Assembly (NCBI GenBank): GCA_000827205.1 | Contig: KN832563.1 | Coordinates: 434,943-498,942 of the forward strand | Direction: 5' to 3' | From: Plicaturopsis crispa FD-325 SS-3 | Taxonomy: Eukaryota; Basidiomycota; Agaricomycetes; Amylocorticiales; Amylocorticiaceae | Length of the DNA: 64,000 bases | Part shown: positions 8,982-19,171 of the stretch, one piece after another | How positions within the stretch are numbered: position 1 is the stretch's first letter | Layout: every line of letters starts with the position of its first letter | Program-made: the position numbers and the translations under genes | Notes under the pieces: generated by a model | The model's input: only the letters and a program-made list of their open reading frames with translations | What the model was told of the DNA's origin: nothing | Databases searched by the model: none

Positions 8982-9787
8982 TTTCTGGGTTGTCTTAGGA
9001 TGCGACTGACATTCATCGAGTCCTTTTTTTGCGGCCCACGTTCCGATATCTCAGGTCATTGGCAGCATTGAACTTTCATCGTGATCAGTGTCCCAGGCTC
9101 TGTACACTTTATCACATTGTGCTACAGTTACAATGAAGAAATGAGACGCGGTGTCGCCTCGGTGGACATATGCTCATAACCGTACGGCGTACGCATTTAT
9201 TGCGGGCTTTCATTCACCGGGTTTTCAGCGGCTAATTTTGGCTTCGTTTTCAGATAGACTACCAGTTGTCTTATCCATTGATATGGTTAAATGCACGAGT
9301 ACTATGGGACGTTCAGGTCGGGACACCCAATGCCCAAATGCGCTGTCTTCACTAGATGAGTTATCAGAGCATCAGCGCCGCAGTTTGTTATCTTCAACAC
9401 TGGGCAATGTTGTTCCTACGTCTGCAAGCCAACAATCCGTCAACAACGGCGTCAGATATGCTGCGAATGCATCTGTATCGTTGGAAGTGGACGAAGCTTG
9501 GCCTTCTGAGAAAGGTCCGTAAGTGTCATTCATCGTGTTTCGCCAGCTGTTCATTCCCTGAAAAGTAATCTTTCCTTCGTCTTTAGGATCTCGTCTATCA
9601 CCGTGCGTCACGGAGTCATGATCATCGCCCTCTAGGATCCGGTCAGTTCGATAGTACTATGCAAATCTGCGATGGATCCTCTAGGCAAGGCGATGTTGGG
9701 TACTGATGTATGCACTCTGTGTGCCATATAGGACGTCGTGCGCGCACGGGGCCATCCTCCTACTGCTGTGTCACTCCCACAGCACCC
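8982..9787. other. Intergenic region, possible gene relic
   Basis: About 800 bp between the UstYa gene and the membrane-protein gene. The stretch 9190-9650 stays open in places on the plus strand, but no frame gives a recognisable domain or a consistent splice model. I treat it as non-coding or a decayed gene. Confidence 0.35.
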
Positions 9788-11148
9788 ATGGCTTCTCAAG
9801 CTACACCTGCAGAGGGTACGGCCGCCGACCTGTGGAACCAACGGTCTATCTTGAATGGCCTTTTCCTTGGTGCAGTGGGATATGGTACGCCACAATTGTT
9901 ATTATAGTATGGTTGTACTTACTCAGCCACCGACGCCAGGCGTACAGGTTACTTTGGCTATCATGGCCGCTCGGCTTCTCTTTGCCAGGCAGAAGACGCG
10001 ATCCGACTACACCTTTCTCGCCTACCTCTCCATCATCTCTATCATAGGCGGCATTGCAAACGCGACCAACATCAAATCCGCCGAGATGACTTTCATCGAC
10101 AACACGAACTACCCGGGTACCGTTTTATCAATAGTATCTTGAGAGATCTTGGCTCATTTCTATGGCAGGGGGACCGAGTGCTTACTTCGTGCAACAGAGT
10201 TCTAATGCCGTAGTCGTCTTATGCAACTCTATATCGATCGTAGGTAGCTGGTTCCAGGATGGCTTGATGGTACGCCCCGGACTGCTTCTCGTGTATATAC
10301 CGTTACAATCGTAGCTGATTTCTCGCCTCATAGCTGTATCGTTTCTGGATGATTTTCAGCCGAAACTATTATGTCTCCCTAATTCCGGCCCTGATGTTTG
10401 CAACGTCCGTCGGTAAATAGTCCCCCCATGTTATTTGGCTCGAGTTAACCTGCTTATGAGCCAGGTCTGTCCTGCGTCGTCATCGCTGAATTATGTACGC
10501 CCAACCAGACATTCTGGACTCAGATTACCATCAATCTTGCCATCCCTTACTGGTCCATCTCTATCGCGTTAAACATCATCTTAACGCTATTAATCGCCGG
10601 ACGCTTGCTACTCATGCGTCGCCGTCTCATCCAAACGATACCTAACGGCGGCATCGCATCGCCCTACGTCTCCCTCAGCGCAATGCTCATCGAGTCAGCC
10701 TTCATATACTCTGTCAACGCCGTCATTTTCCTTGTAAGCTATGCTGTCAACAGCCCTATCCAGAACTTGGCGCTTCCTCTCCTGTGTCAAACCCAAGTGA
10801 GTGTCCCTTGCACATCATGCTGACTTCAGTGACCATCGCTGACTATCTATTTCTCCACAGGTCATTGCACCTCTTCTGATAATTGTGCGTGTCGCCCAAG
10901 GCCGGGCATGGACGCGGGATACCTACTCCGCAACTTTTACCGGCAATACCACCGGTGGCACCCGTGGTCTGCATTCAGCCTCGTACGACACGTCGACGAC
11001 GGTGGCCCGCACGTCACAGATCACCGACAAGGTCCCAAGTTATCCTAGCGATATATCTCTCGACAATACGAAGGAGACTGAGGGGTCTTCCGTTTTCCGG
11101 ATGGGTAGAATGCGAAGCAGGCTGAACGAGAGCAATGTTGTGGTATGA
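9788..11148 (+). CDS. Seven-helix membrane protein of basidiomycete type
   Basis: A multi-exon gene of about seven exons. Joined exons give hydrophobic helices in order: SILNGLFLGAVGYGVQVTLAI, YTFLAYLSIISIIGGIANA, NAVVVLCNSISIVGSWF, YYVSLIPALMFATSVGLSCVV, IPYWSISIALNIILTLLIAGRLL, IESAFIYSVNAVIFLVSY and QVIAPLLIIVRVAQGRAW. A hydrophilic tail rich in Ser and Thr follows (about 75 residues). This matches the large basidiomycete family of seven-helix proteins, usually annotated as hypothetical, with a cytosolic tail after helix 7. A receptor-like role is possible but I see no diagnostic GPCR motif. Start chosen at the ATG in CACCCATGGCTTCTC. Confidence 0.75.
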
Positions 11149-11540
11149 ATTTATCTGGATTGAATATTATTAGTTGGAATAGCTATAGCATTCGTATACA
11201 GCTGCGACTCTGAGGCTGTCTTTCTCTGTACACGCTATGTCATCTTGAAACTCTTCTTGCAATGCCCCGTCGCTCATCTTCCTTACTTCAAATCCATACA
11301 TCCTTGGATACCGAGAACTTACTGCAGTGGATACCCCCACTATGTCTAGTAGTATCATGACGACCGGCGATATCGACACAAGTCTACGACAGAACACGAA
11401 CGAACGCGAGCTTGGGCTGATTGTGGTTATTAGATATATGTTTATTGACGTTTACTTGCATGATACAATACGAACCGACCTACTCCTACACACCTCATAA
11501 GTACAATGTCCAGCAGATCTGAAACCTGCGCTAGCAGCGA
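11149..11540. other. Intergenic region between convergent genes
   Basis: About 390 bp between the stops of the membrane protein and the makorin-like gene. One 75-codon minus-strand frame lacks a proper ATG. Nothing else is seen. Confidence 0.4.
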
Positions 11541-13780
11541 TCACGAGAAAACAGCGTCGTAGACGCGTCCGAGAAACGACCGCTGCGATCCCTCGGAATC
11601 GTCGCTTTCGTCCGCCCGGGGCTCCTCATCGGGACCAGGGTTGGCGACGGCAGCCGTATGGGTGCTACCCGTGTCCGTCGATATGACGCGTCCCCTCCCA
11701 TCAGTGATGAATCCACCACTGGTACTTTGCTGCGCAGAAGCAGGCGAAGCGTGACCACCGACGGGGGGTTCGACAGAGGGGGAAAGAGCATCTCGGCCAG
11801 AGCGTCTCGTCTTTAGATGCCGCTCGGAGGGGCCTGCTCGTCTCTGCGGCGGGGCAGCCGGTCGCGTGTTGGCGGTGTCGTTTGTCGTGCCGCGTCCTTG
11901 GCGCGTCCACACAACCCTTCCGCGCCCGTCAGTTACGAATGGCGGATCGGCGTCATGCTCTATGTGGTTCACGGCGTCGTCTACCACGGCCGCAGCGCGC
12001 CTGCCGAGGTCTTCGGTCTCCGCCAATATGCTCTGCGTCTCCTGCGTGATGACAGCATCATGTAGCGCCTGTTCCGAAGCCCTCTCGTCTTCAGGAGATG
12101 CTCTGCCGCACGTACCCTCGGACCTATCGTCGCCTCCGTCTTCTACTTCCGTTGATTCACCACTATCGCTCCCCTCATCATCCTCGTCCTCGTTGTCAGA
12201 GTCGATGTGGATGATCATACGTCCACGGTCGCCTACGACTGTGCTGAATCGTGACGGAGAGCTCCCGGTCGGGGGAAGTTCCCTCATTTCATCTTCATCG
12301 AACTCTTGGGGAGGATGTGGGCGGCCTATATCAAGAGGGCGCAGGGGAGGAGTCGAGGGCAAAAGAAGTCCTGGGAATTGCGCTTCTGGCGGCTCTTCCC
12401 GAGTGTGCGGTAAAGGGTGGTCACTTGGGATAGTGCCCCAGGTTATCTCTATCTCCGGGCTGCCTTCGATGCTTTCAAGGGGCGGTAAATCGTCGTCGTA
12501 GTCTTCTAAGTGCAAGTCCTCATTCGCATTCACATTGAATCCTACGTCCTGCCATTGCCCCAAGCTCGCCAGCATGCGATCAGCCTGGTAAAAGATGAAG
12601 GCGGTGATAGAAAGAGTAGGCATTGTCAGATATTGTAGCAGGAGATAGCTGCGAAAGCACGTACGAGTATCTCGAGTGTTTCAATTCGGTCAACGCTGTC
12701 TGCTCTGGCGGGGGCAGCGCCGTCATCGCCGCGAAAGCCGTCGTCCATCTCACCATACCATGGGTTCCCACGATCGATGAGTGCGGGAAGGCTCGCACGG
12801 ATGGCTTCAATTGTCGCGCTGAGGTCGTCAAGCGGATTGTCGAAGATGCGGTTGAGTACATCAAAAGGGTGTGAAGGGAATGGAGTACGCGAGGAAGATG
12901 CAGCACGACTACGCATATGGTTGCGATATAGTCTCATGTACCGTTCTATGCCAGCAGGAAAGACAAAAGGCGTGCCATCTGCATTCGCATGCTTGTAGAA
13001 ACAATCGCTACCGAATGGGCATAGAGGAGTCGCCGACTTCGTCTTTTCGAAATATCTAGACGGTCGAGTCAGCATGGATGCCAGTGTTCAATATGATAGG
13101 CTTGAAGTACTGACTTGCAGGGAACCCGCTTCATGCTGGCCTTATATCGCTCAATGGCTTCGGCCTTCCCTGATTGGTTCGCCGAGTAAGATCGACTGGA
13201 AGGAGTAATGAACGCCGACGACGAGCGACATAAAGGACAGGTTTTCGTCATGCCTGACTCTACAACATCGAGTGATTTGCCCTTAGAATCGCGCCATTGG
13301 CGAATGCACTATACGCGAATTGAGACACAGAAACAGAGTATTTGTAGACGGCAGCGTACCTCGATGCAAAATACATGATTGCACCCCGCTGAACGGCATC
13401 AGCAAGGTGCATGTAGATTATGTGTCAAATCGCTCACCTAAGAGACCATATGTAACAGGTTTCTCGAGGCAGATGCAGCACATGTCGTCCGACGCATCCT
13501 CGACTACTTCGGCCTTGGGAGCTTCATGTAAGAACCAGCACTTGTCGCCGCGATGGCAGTATCCTACACACGCATACACCCCTGTTAGTCCCGACGTGCA
13601 ATGTCGTCAAGGTTAGTCCGCCCAACCTTTGGCATAGAATTTGCATGTCTTAGACTTGTCATACGACGTGAACTTCTCCTCCCCATGTTGGAATTTGCAG
13701 TTTCTTCCTGCAAAGCAGCCGCGAGGAGTGTTGTAGTAGCGGCAAACGCCCCGCGATTTGGAGGTCGCCGGGCGATCCAT
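11541..13780 (-). CDS. Makorin-like RING E3 ubiquitin ligase with CCCH zinc fingers
   Basis: About seven exons. From the N-terminus: CCCH finger 1 (CRYYNTPRGCFAGRNCKFQH), CCCH finger 2 (CKFYAKGYCHRGDKCWFLH), and a RING finger (CCICLEKPVTYGLL, then GCNHVFCIECIRQW and CPLCR). The makorin link FITPS...KAEAIERYKASMKRVPC follows, then a third CCCH finger (CPFGSDCFYKHANADGTPFVF). A long acidic, disordered C-terminal tail of about 340 residues follows, with Asp/Glu runs and repeats of a TDGRGRV motif. Makorins are RNA-binding ubiquitin ligases. The order finger-finger-RING-finger is diagnostic. The long tail is an extension beyond the usual makorin core and may be lineage-specific. Start chosen at the ATG opening MDRPATSKSRGVC. 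Confidence 0.88.
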
Positions 13781-13964
13781 GAGTATCCGCAAGAGCGTAC
13801 GAAAGTCGCGCGCAGTCTCTATACGCGCAGAGAGATCAAAACAAAGTAAAGAAAAGAGATATAAGAGAATGAACGATGTGGTCGGATGGATAGAGGTGGA
13901 ATGTAATCACTGAGTGAAATACACGTTGAAGTCAGTAAATAAGCGAAGAGCGTGCTTGTGGCAA
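13781..13964. promoter_or_regulatory. Upstream region of the makorin-like gene
   Basis: Unique sequence between the makorin start and the left arm of the inverted repeat. It presumably holds the core promoter; no clear TATA box is seen. Confidence 0.4.
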
Positions 13965-14326
13965 ATATTGCTGTTTTCAACTCAGAAGTCGCGCGGGAAA
14001 ATTGAGCATTTTGGCGCACGCCGCGTCGTCCTGACGCACTCATCTTCAAACACGAATATATCCACAACGGCTACTCCTTTCTCTCTAATTCAAGTTGATC
14101 TGAGCTCGTCTCGTCGAAGCGCAGGGCATGGTACCCAGGATGCACGAAAAACGCGAAAACTCGAGCTTCGGCTTCCGGTGGGCCTCGTACCGTCTCGAAC
14201 GCAAATTGCACACGACGACGACGCTCAGCTACTCCAATTTGCGATTGGGCCTACTCGGAGGGATTACGGGCAGGGCAGGGTGGTGATTTGGTGGCACGCT
14301 CTCGGTGCAAATGGCTTGTTTTCGGT
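13965..14326 (+). repeat. Long inverted repeat, left arm
   Basis: About 362 bp, essentially identical to the reverse complement of 16094-16455. Inside it (about 14041-14230) is a decayed copy of a segment that recurs in a more open form at about 14347-14540. Confidence 0.9.
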
Positions 14327-14350
14327 GCGCTATGCCATTTCTTGACATCT

Positions 14351-14890
14351 ATGGACTTTAAACTGAAGTATCCTCATAACGACGGCACCTTTCTTGTTGA
14401 TTCAAGCTGCTCTGAACTCATCTTGTTGACCTGTAGGTCATGGCATCCAGGCAAATCACGAAAATACGACTTTTTTAGTCGAACCTTCCGGGAGGCTGTG
14501 TGCCACTTCAACCACGCGTTATATACGATACCGGCATCTTCGAGCTCGACTTCTGGGTGGTATGCACTTGGATATGCCATAGACAGAGCCTGGTGAGTGT
14601 TTTCAGTTGCTTGGCATGAAGCTCCGGCTGATAATGCGCATCTTGGTAGCGGTACGCTAACTTTGGGTGTGCCGCAACGTCTGCCGTTCTCCGTATGCAT
14701 CGACAACGGTTGCTTGCACTACGTCGGCCTCGCAAAAACCCTGGTTTGGTACGCCGGGTATCCGTGGAGGTGGAGGTGTGTGACATTATTCCTTTCCACG
14801 CATTTCTCACTTTGTTCCTTGCTCTCTGTGTCCAGTTTCGCTGCAAAACAACTGTACATCATTTACGAGGGTTTATATATATTGTGTTAA
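14351..14890 (+). CDS. Possible small two-exon gene in the inverted-repeat loop
   Basis: An open frame from ATG 14351 (MDFKLKYPHNDGTFLV...) runs to about 14595. It can be spliced with GTGAGT and an AG near 14650 into a second frame (GTLTLGVPQRLPFSVCIDNG...) that stays open to 14890. The first exon is related to the decayed segment at 14041-14230, where the same reading frame has a stop codon. I do not recognise the product. It may be a fragment of a mobile element or a duplicated gene remnant, and the model is tentative. Confidence 0.3.
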
Positions 14891-14985
14891 TGCTTTGAAA
14901 GTTCTCCGATGGAATATGACGCTCAAGGCGTGTTCGAGGCAAGAAAGATGCTACAGCTGACTTCGGACATTTGCACATCCTCCGT

Positions 14986-15070
14986 ACATTGCCATACTCC
15001 TTCATCCCCGTTTATTGTACTCCTGTATCACTCCTGAGTAGAGTTTAGGACACAAATACATGAACTGTGT
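14986..15070 (+). repeat. 85 bp direct repeat, left edge of gap
   Basis: Identical to 15956-16040. It ends exactly at the first N of the gap, and its twin begins exactly at the first base after the gap. Confidence 0.95.
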
Positions 15071-15955
15071 NNNNNNNNNNNNNNNNNNNNNNNNNNNNNN
15101 NNNNNNNNNNNNNNNNNNNNNNNNNNNNNNNNNNNNNNNNNNNNNNNNNNNNNNNNNNNNNNNNNNNNNNNNNNNNNNNNNNNNNNNNNNNNNNNNNNNN
15201 NNNNNNNNNNNNNNNNNNNNNNNNNNNNNNNNNNNNNNNNNNNNNNNNNNNNNNNNNNNNNNNNNNNNNNNNNNNNNNNNNNNNNNNNNNNNNNNNNNNN
15301 NNNNNNNNNNNNNNNNNNNNNNNNNNNNNNNNNNNNNNNNNNNNNNNNNNNNNNNNNNNNNNNNNNNNNNNNNNNNNNNNNNNNNNNNNNNNNNNNNNNN
15401 NNNNNNNNNNNNNNNNNNNNNNNNNNNNNNNNNNNNNNNNNNNNNNNNNNNNNNNNNNNNNNNNNNNNNNNNNNNNNNNNNNNNNNNNNNNNNNNNNNNN
15501 NNNNNNNNNNNNNNNNNNNNNNNNNNNNNNNNNNNNNNNNNNNNNNNNNNNNNNNNNNNNNNNNNNNNNNNNNNNNNNNNNNNNNNNNNNNNNNNNNNNN
15601 NNNNNNNNNNNNNNNNNNNNNNNNNNNNNNNNNNNNNNNNNNNNNNNNNNNNNNNNNNNNNNNNNNNNNNNNNNNNNNNNNNNNNNNNNNNNNNNNNNNN
15701 NNNNNNNNNNNNNNNNNNNNNNNNNNNNNNNNNNNNNNNNNNNNNNNNNNNNNNNNNNNNNNNNNNNNNNNNNNNNNNNNNNNNNNNNNNNNNNNNNNNN
15801 NNNNNNNNNNNNNNNNNNNNNNNNNNNNNNNNNNNNNNNNNNNNNNNNNNNNNNNNNNNNNNNNNNNNNNNNNNNNNNNNNNNNNNNNNNNNNNNNNNNN
15901 NNNNNNNNNNNNNNNNNNNNNNNNNNNNNNNNNNNNNNNNNNNNNNNNNNNNNNN
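15071..15955. other. Assembly gap (885 N)
   Basis: A run of undefined bases. Frames that appear to span it are artefacts. Confidence 0.99.
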
Positions 15956-16040
15956 ACATTGCCATACTCCTTCATCCCCGTTTATTGTACTCCTGTATCA
16001 CTCCTGAGTAGAGTTTAGGACACAAATACATGAACTGTGT
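15956..16040 (+). repeat. 85 bp direct repeat, right edge of gap
   Basis: Second copy of the 85 bp sequence at 14986-15070. Its position at the gap edge suggests that the two contigs overlap rather than being separated. Confidence 0.95.
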
Positions 16041-16093
16041 TGTGTCTATCAATGGGTAAATGGGTCTGAGAGTGCATGGTACGACATCACACC

Positions 16094-16455
16094 GAAAACA
16101 AGCCATTTGCACCGAGAGCGTGCCACCAAATCACCACCCTGCCCTGCCCGTAATCCCTCCGAGTAGGCCCAATCGCAAATTGGAGTAGCTGAGCGTCGTC
16201 GTCGTGTGCAATTTGCGTTCGAGACGGTACGAGGCCCACCGGAAGCCGAAGCTCGAGTTTTCGCGTTTTTCGTGCATCCTGGGTACCATGCCCTGCGCTT
16301 CGACGAGACGAGCTCAGATCAACTTGAATTAGAGAGAAAGGAGTAGCCGTTGTGGATATATTCGTGTTTGAAGATGAGTGCGTCAGGACGACGCGGCGTG
16401 CGCCAAAATGCTCAATTTTCCCGCGCGACTTCTGAGTTGAAAACAGCAATAAGTA
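16094..16455 (-). repeat. Long inverted repeat, right arm
   Basis: Reverse complement of 13965-14326. Its outer end lies 26 bp before the ATG of the ADA1 gene, so it forms that gene's upstream region. Confidence 0.9.
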
Positions 16456-16480
16456 CTCAGGGGCTATTTATATGCCCTCA

Positions 16481-17609
16481 TGTCTTTATCCTCGACGTCC
16501 ACTATCAAGTCCCAACTAACCGCCAGTCTTGGTCCCAAGGCTCCCGGGTATTTCGATACGCTCAACCAGTTCATAACAGCGAAGATTTCACGCACAGAGT
16601 TTGATGATTTAGTTCGCCAGGCGATTGATTCTCCTACTCTTGGTGCGTAGCCACTGCCGGCATTTCGTTTCCAGTTCCGACGCTGACAGGATTCTGCAGT
16701 ACAACTACACAATGCGCTGATTATTTCGCTATTTGACGCGACCACACATCACCGCAGGCCGCCTACACCACCGCCCGATCTACCCAAAGCGCCTCCGAGG
16801 AAGCGCCGGCGCACGCTCCCTTACCAAGGACCCGAAGACGACGACACGCTCAGGTCTCCAAGGTTGAAGCGATGGGCAGTTGCTGTTGGACGGCGTGAGA
16901 GAGAGCGTATCAGAGCTCTAGCCTCTGCGCCACCCGGCATGGAGCACCAGCGGCCACGGCCGGACACTGACGAGATAGCTCGTGAGCGGGGAGTTATGCT
17001 GCTTCCCGAGCGCGGTGGTGAGCACCATTCATTGCACCGAAGATGGACGTGTTCCCACTTTCTCTGAAAATAGATCCTCCTGGTAGCCGCTTGCCGCTGC
17101 ATCTTGCATCTGTATCCAGAGCCCCGACGTTGCAGCAGATTTCGGAACGAATAAATCTGATATCTGCCCAACACAATCTTGGTGCGCCACCAAAAAATGT
17201 GGCATCGCTCATGATGCTCGCTTTCGAGGTAGGCATTACCGTAATTGCACACGACCTGCTTTTTCCTGATGTGTGACACTTTCAGGCTAAGCTCAAGCAG
17301 CTAATTACACATGCACTCACGCTCACATCCTCATCACACGCCATAAGTTCCATAACACCTTCCAAAGGTCACTCGCATAACCACGTACTGTCCACTTCCT
17401 CCTTCGATACTCTCTTCACCCTCTCCCCTGCCGTGCTGCCCAATAAATCTGCAGCAGCCATGCAGCTGGCATTGGGCGATGGCAATGGTCTCGATGACGA
17501 GGACGTGTCACTCCTCAAGGATAGAGAGGTCGGCGATCAACGGTGGCAGATGGTTGCGTTACTCGGAGAGAGGAGCACGGTCAAGGATGCTTTGAGAAAC
17601 ATGAAATGA
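16481..17609 (+). CDS. SAGA complex subunit ADA1 (Hfi1/TADA1-like)
   Basis: Four exons. The protein opens with SSTIKSQLTASLGPKAPGYFDTL, then ISRTEFDDLVRQAI and VQLHNALIISLFDAT, the N-terminal signature of SAGA-Tad1/ADA1 proteins. A basic linker (PPRKRRRTLPYQGPEDDD) follows. The C-terminal half contains PTLQQISERINLISAQHNLGAPP and FEAKLKQLITHALTL, which fits the histone-fold segment of ADA1 that pairs with TAF12 in SAGA. It is nuclear and structural, needed for SAGA integrity. A CTATTTATA sequence just upstream of the ATG (16465-16473) sits between the start and the inverted-repeat arm, so most of the promoter must lie inside the repeat. Confidence 0.85.
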
Positions 17610-17849
17610 CATGTAACGATACTCGCTGTTAGATACCCCAGTGCATAGCACTTGATTGTAATCACAGTACTTGCTCGTAAATATACCAACTTGCGGCCGA
17701 CAGTATAGTCGAGTGTGTTGGAGGCATTGACGAATCTTGATGAAGACGGTGTATCATTTTTGTACAAGAGAAATCTACAAGTTGCATAACGTCATAGCAA
17801 GTATCGAGGTATGCAGAGAAAGTCCAGATGTATGCCAGTCCAAGACAAC

Positions 17850-18556
17850 CTACATGTAAAACTCGGGCTTGCGTGAATTTATGCCATATTCCGACAACGC
17901 AGAACTCAGGTCATCCATCGTTAACGTCGTCCTGGTTTTGTCCTAAGAACCGGGCATGTGGTCAGCAAGTAACAACAAAATGCACGAGGATGCGCCCATA
18001 CCTTTGCAGACCCAGGTCCCGAGACAGGTTGGTTGGTCGCGCGAGCTCTTCCACCAGCAGCGTTCGTACGAATACGTGCATGCTGATATGCATCTGCCGC
18101 AATGTCCGAAACAAACTTTTGAGCGGCAAGGGATAGAAGACGTTTCCTGTAATAGGGTAAATTCGCAGCGCATACAGCCACGGAGTATGACTAGAAGACG
18201 TACAGCCGAACGTCCTCGCACTCGAACCCAACACGCTGCAGATAGTAGTCCGTGACCTCATTTGGAATCTAGTGAGGCTGTCAGCATAGGCGCTGCCAGG
18301 ACGTGTTTGCGCGACGCACCAAGGGCTCGTACTCGTCCAGCATAAGCATGAATTCGGCCAGAGTGCGATCCTTTCTCGCTTCCTCCGCCGCCAAACGCGA
18401 TTGTGGCTGCGAGGATGAAGCCGCCGCGCTCGTGCCCGCTGCAGCACGCTCCGGAGCTGCCTGTTGCTGAGGGTACGCAGGTCCCGGCGCTATAGGGTAC
18501 GCGAACTGGGGCACCTGGCCTTGTGAAGTGGATGCGTCCTGGTATGAGGTTGACAT
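17850..18556 (-). CDS. TAF10: TAF10, shared TFIID/SAGA subunit
   Basis: Several exons join to a protein with a disordered Ala/Gln/Ser-rich N-terminus (MSTSYQDASTSQGQ...). The highly conserved TAF10 histone fold follows: LAEFMLMLDEYEPL, IPNEVTDYYLQRVGFECEDVR, LLSLAAQKFVSDIAADAYQHA and the loop NAAGGRARATNQP. The last exon encodes TRTTLTMDDLSSALSEYGI and the conserved C-terminus RKPEFYM. TAF10 heterodimerises with TAF3 or TAF8 in TFIID and with SPT7 in SAGA. An in-frame ATG further upstream (18745) would add about 60 unconserved residues; the inner ATG is preferred. Confidence 0.92.
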
Positions 18557-19171
18557 TGTTGTACCGGACGGAGGTGATCGCGGTAACGGTGTGGGAGAGG
18601 AGGCCCAAGCGCACGCGGAGTCGGAAATGGTCGGAGATCGAAATTTCTCTATAAGAGCGCTCGTTTTCCTTGTCTTTTCTCGCCGTCGTGTTGCCGTCGT
18701 GGTCGGTTTCTTCGTGCGTCCGGCACCGTACGAGATGTCTATCATGGTGAGTCTCTAGTTCGCATGTGCTGGTCTTTCCCTATCTCCTTCCTTTCATTAT
18801 GATGTTTGAGGCATTTGGCTTTACGCAGGAGCGCACCCTGCACTGCAGAAAATTATCTCAGCTACCTTCGGGCGGGCTGCTTTGGCAGACCCAACCCGCT
18901 ACTTCTGACCTTCATTCCCTTCTCTATTTCTGCGTGCATTCAAACTATATGCTGACTTATCGCCCAGTCCAGGTTCTCGATTTGGGTGGTTGCTCCCTGT
19001 AGAAACCGTGCTATTGTCTTGTATTGGTCCTATGTCATGTCCACTCCCATGTACATGTCGTGGATGAACGAATGTACTGTTTTGACCTCCCCCTCCGTGT
19101 GCACTTTTGAACGAAGAAAAATGTCGTGATCGCTTTCCAGCAGCCATATCAAGGGCAAGACGACCATGAAC
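18557..19171. other. Intergenic region, TAF10 to IPI3
   Basis: TAF10 promoter and IPI3 3' UTR. A plus-strand ATG at 18735 followed by GTGAGT could begin a very short gene, but no convincing continuation was found. Confidence 0.4.

Noticed and set aside
9151-9522. Plus-strand 123-codon frame after the second UstYa gene
   Set aside because: Neither it nor the neighbouring frame forms a recognisable domain; could be a relic but the evidence is too thin to call.
15028-16011. Open frames of about 310 codons across the N run on both strands
   Set aside because: They consist of undefined residues; the gap has no stop codons only because it has no sequence.
18735-19002. Possible very short plus-strand gene (ATG TCT ATC ATG, GTGAGT donor, then KIISATFGRAALADPTRYF)
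   Set aside because: The frame is attractive but ends after about 23 codons, needs a second-choice acceptor, and matches no family I know; it lies in the TAF10 promoter.
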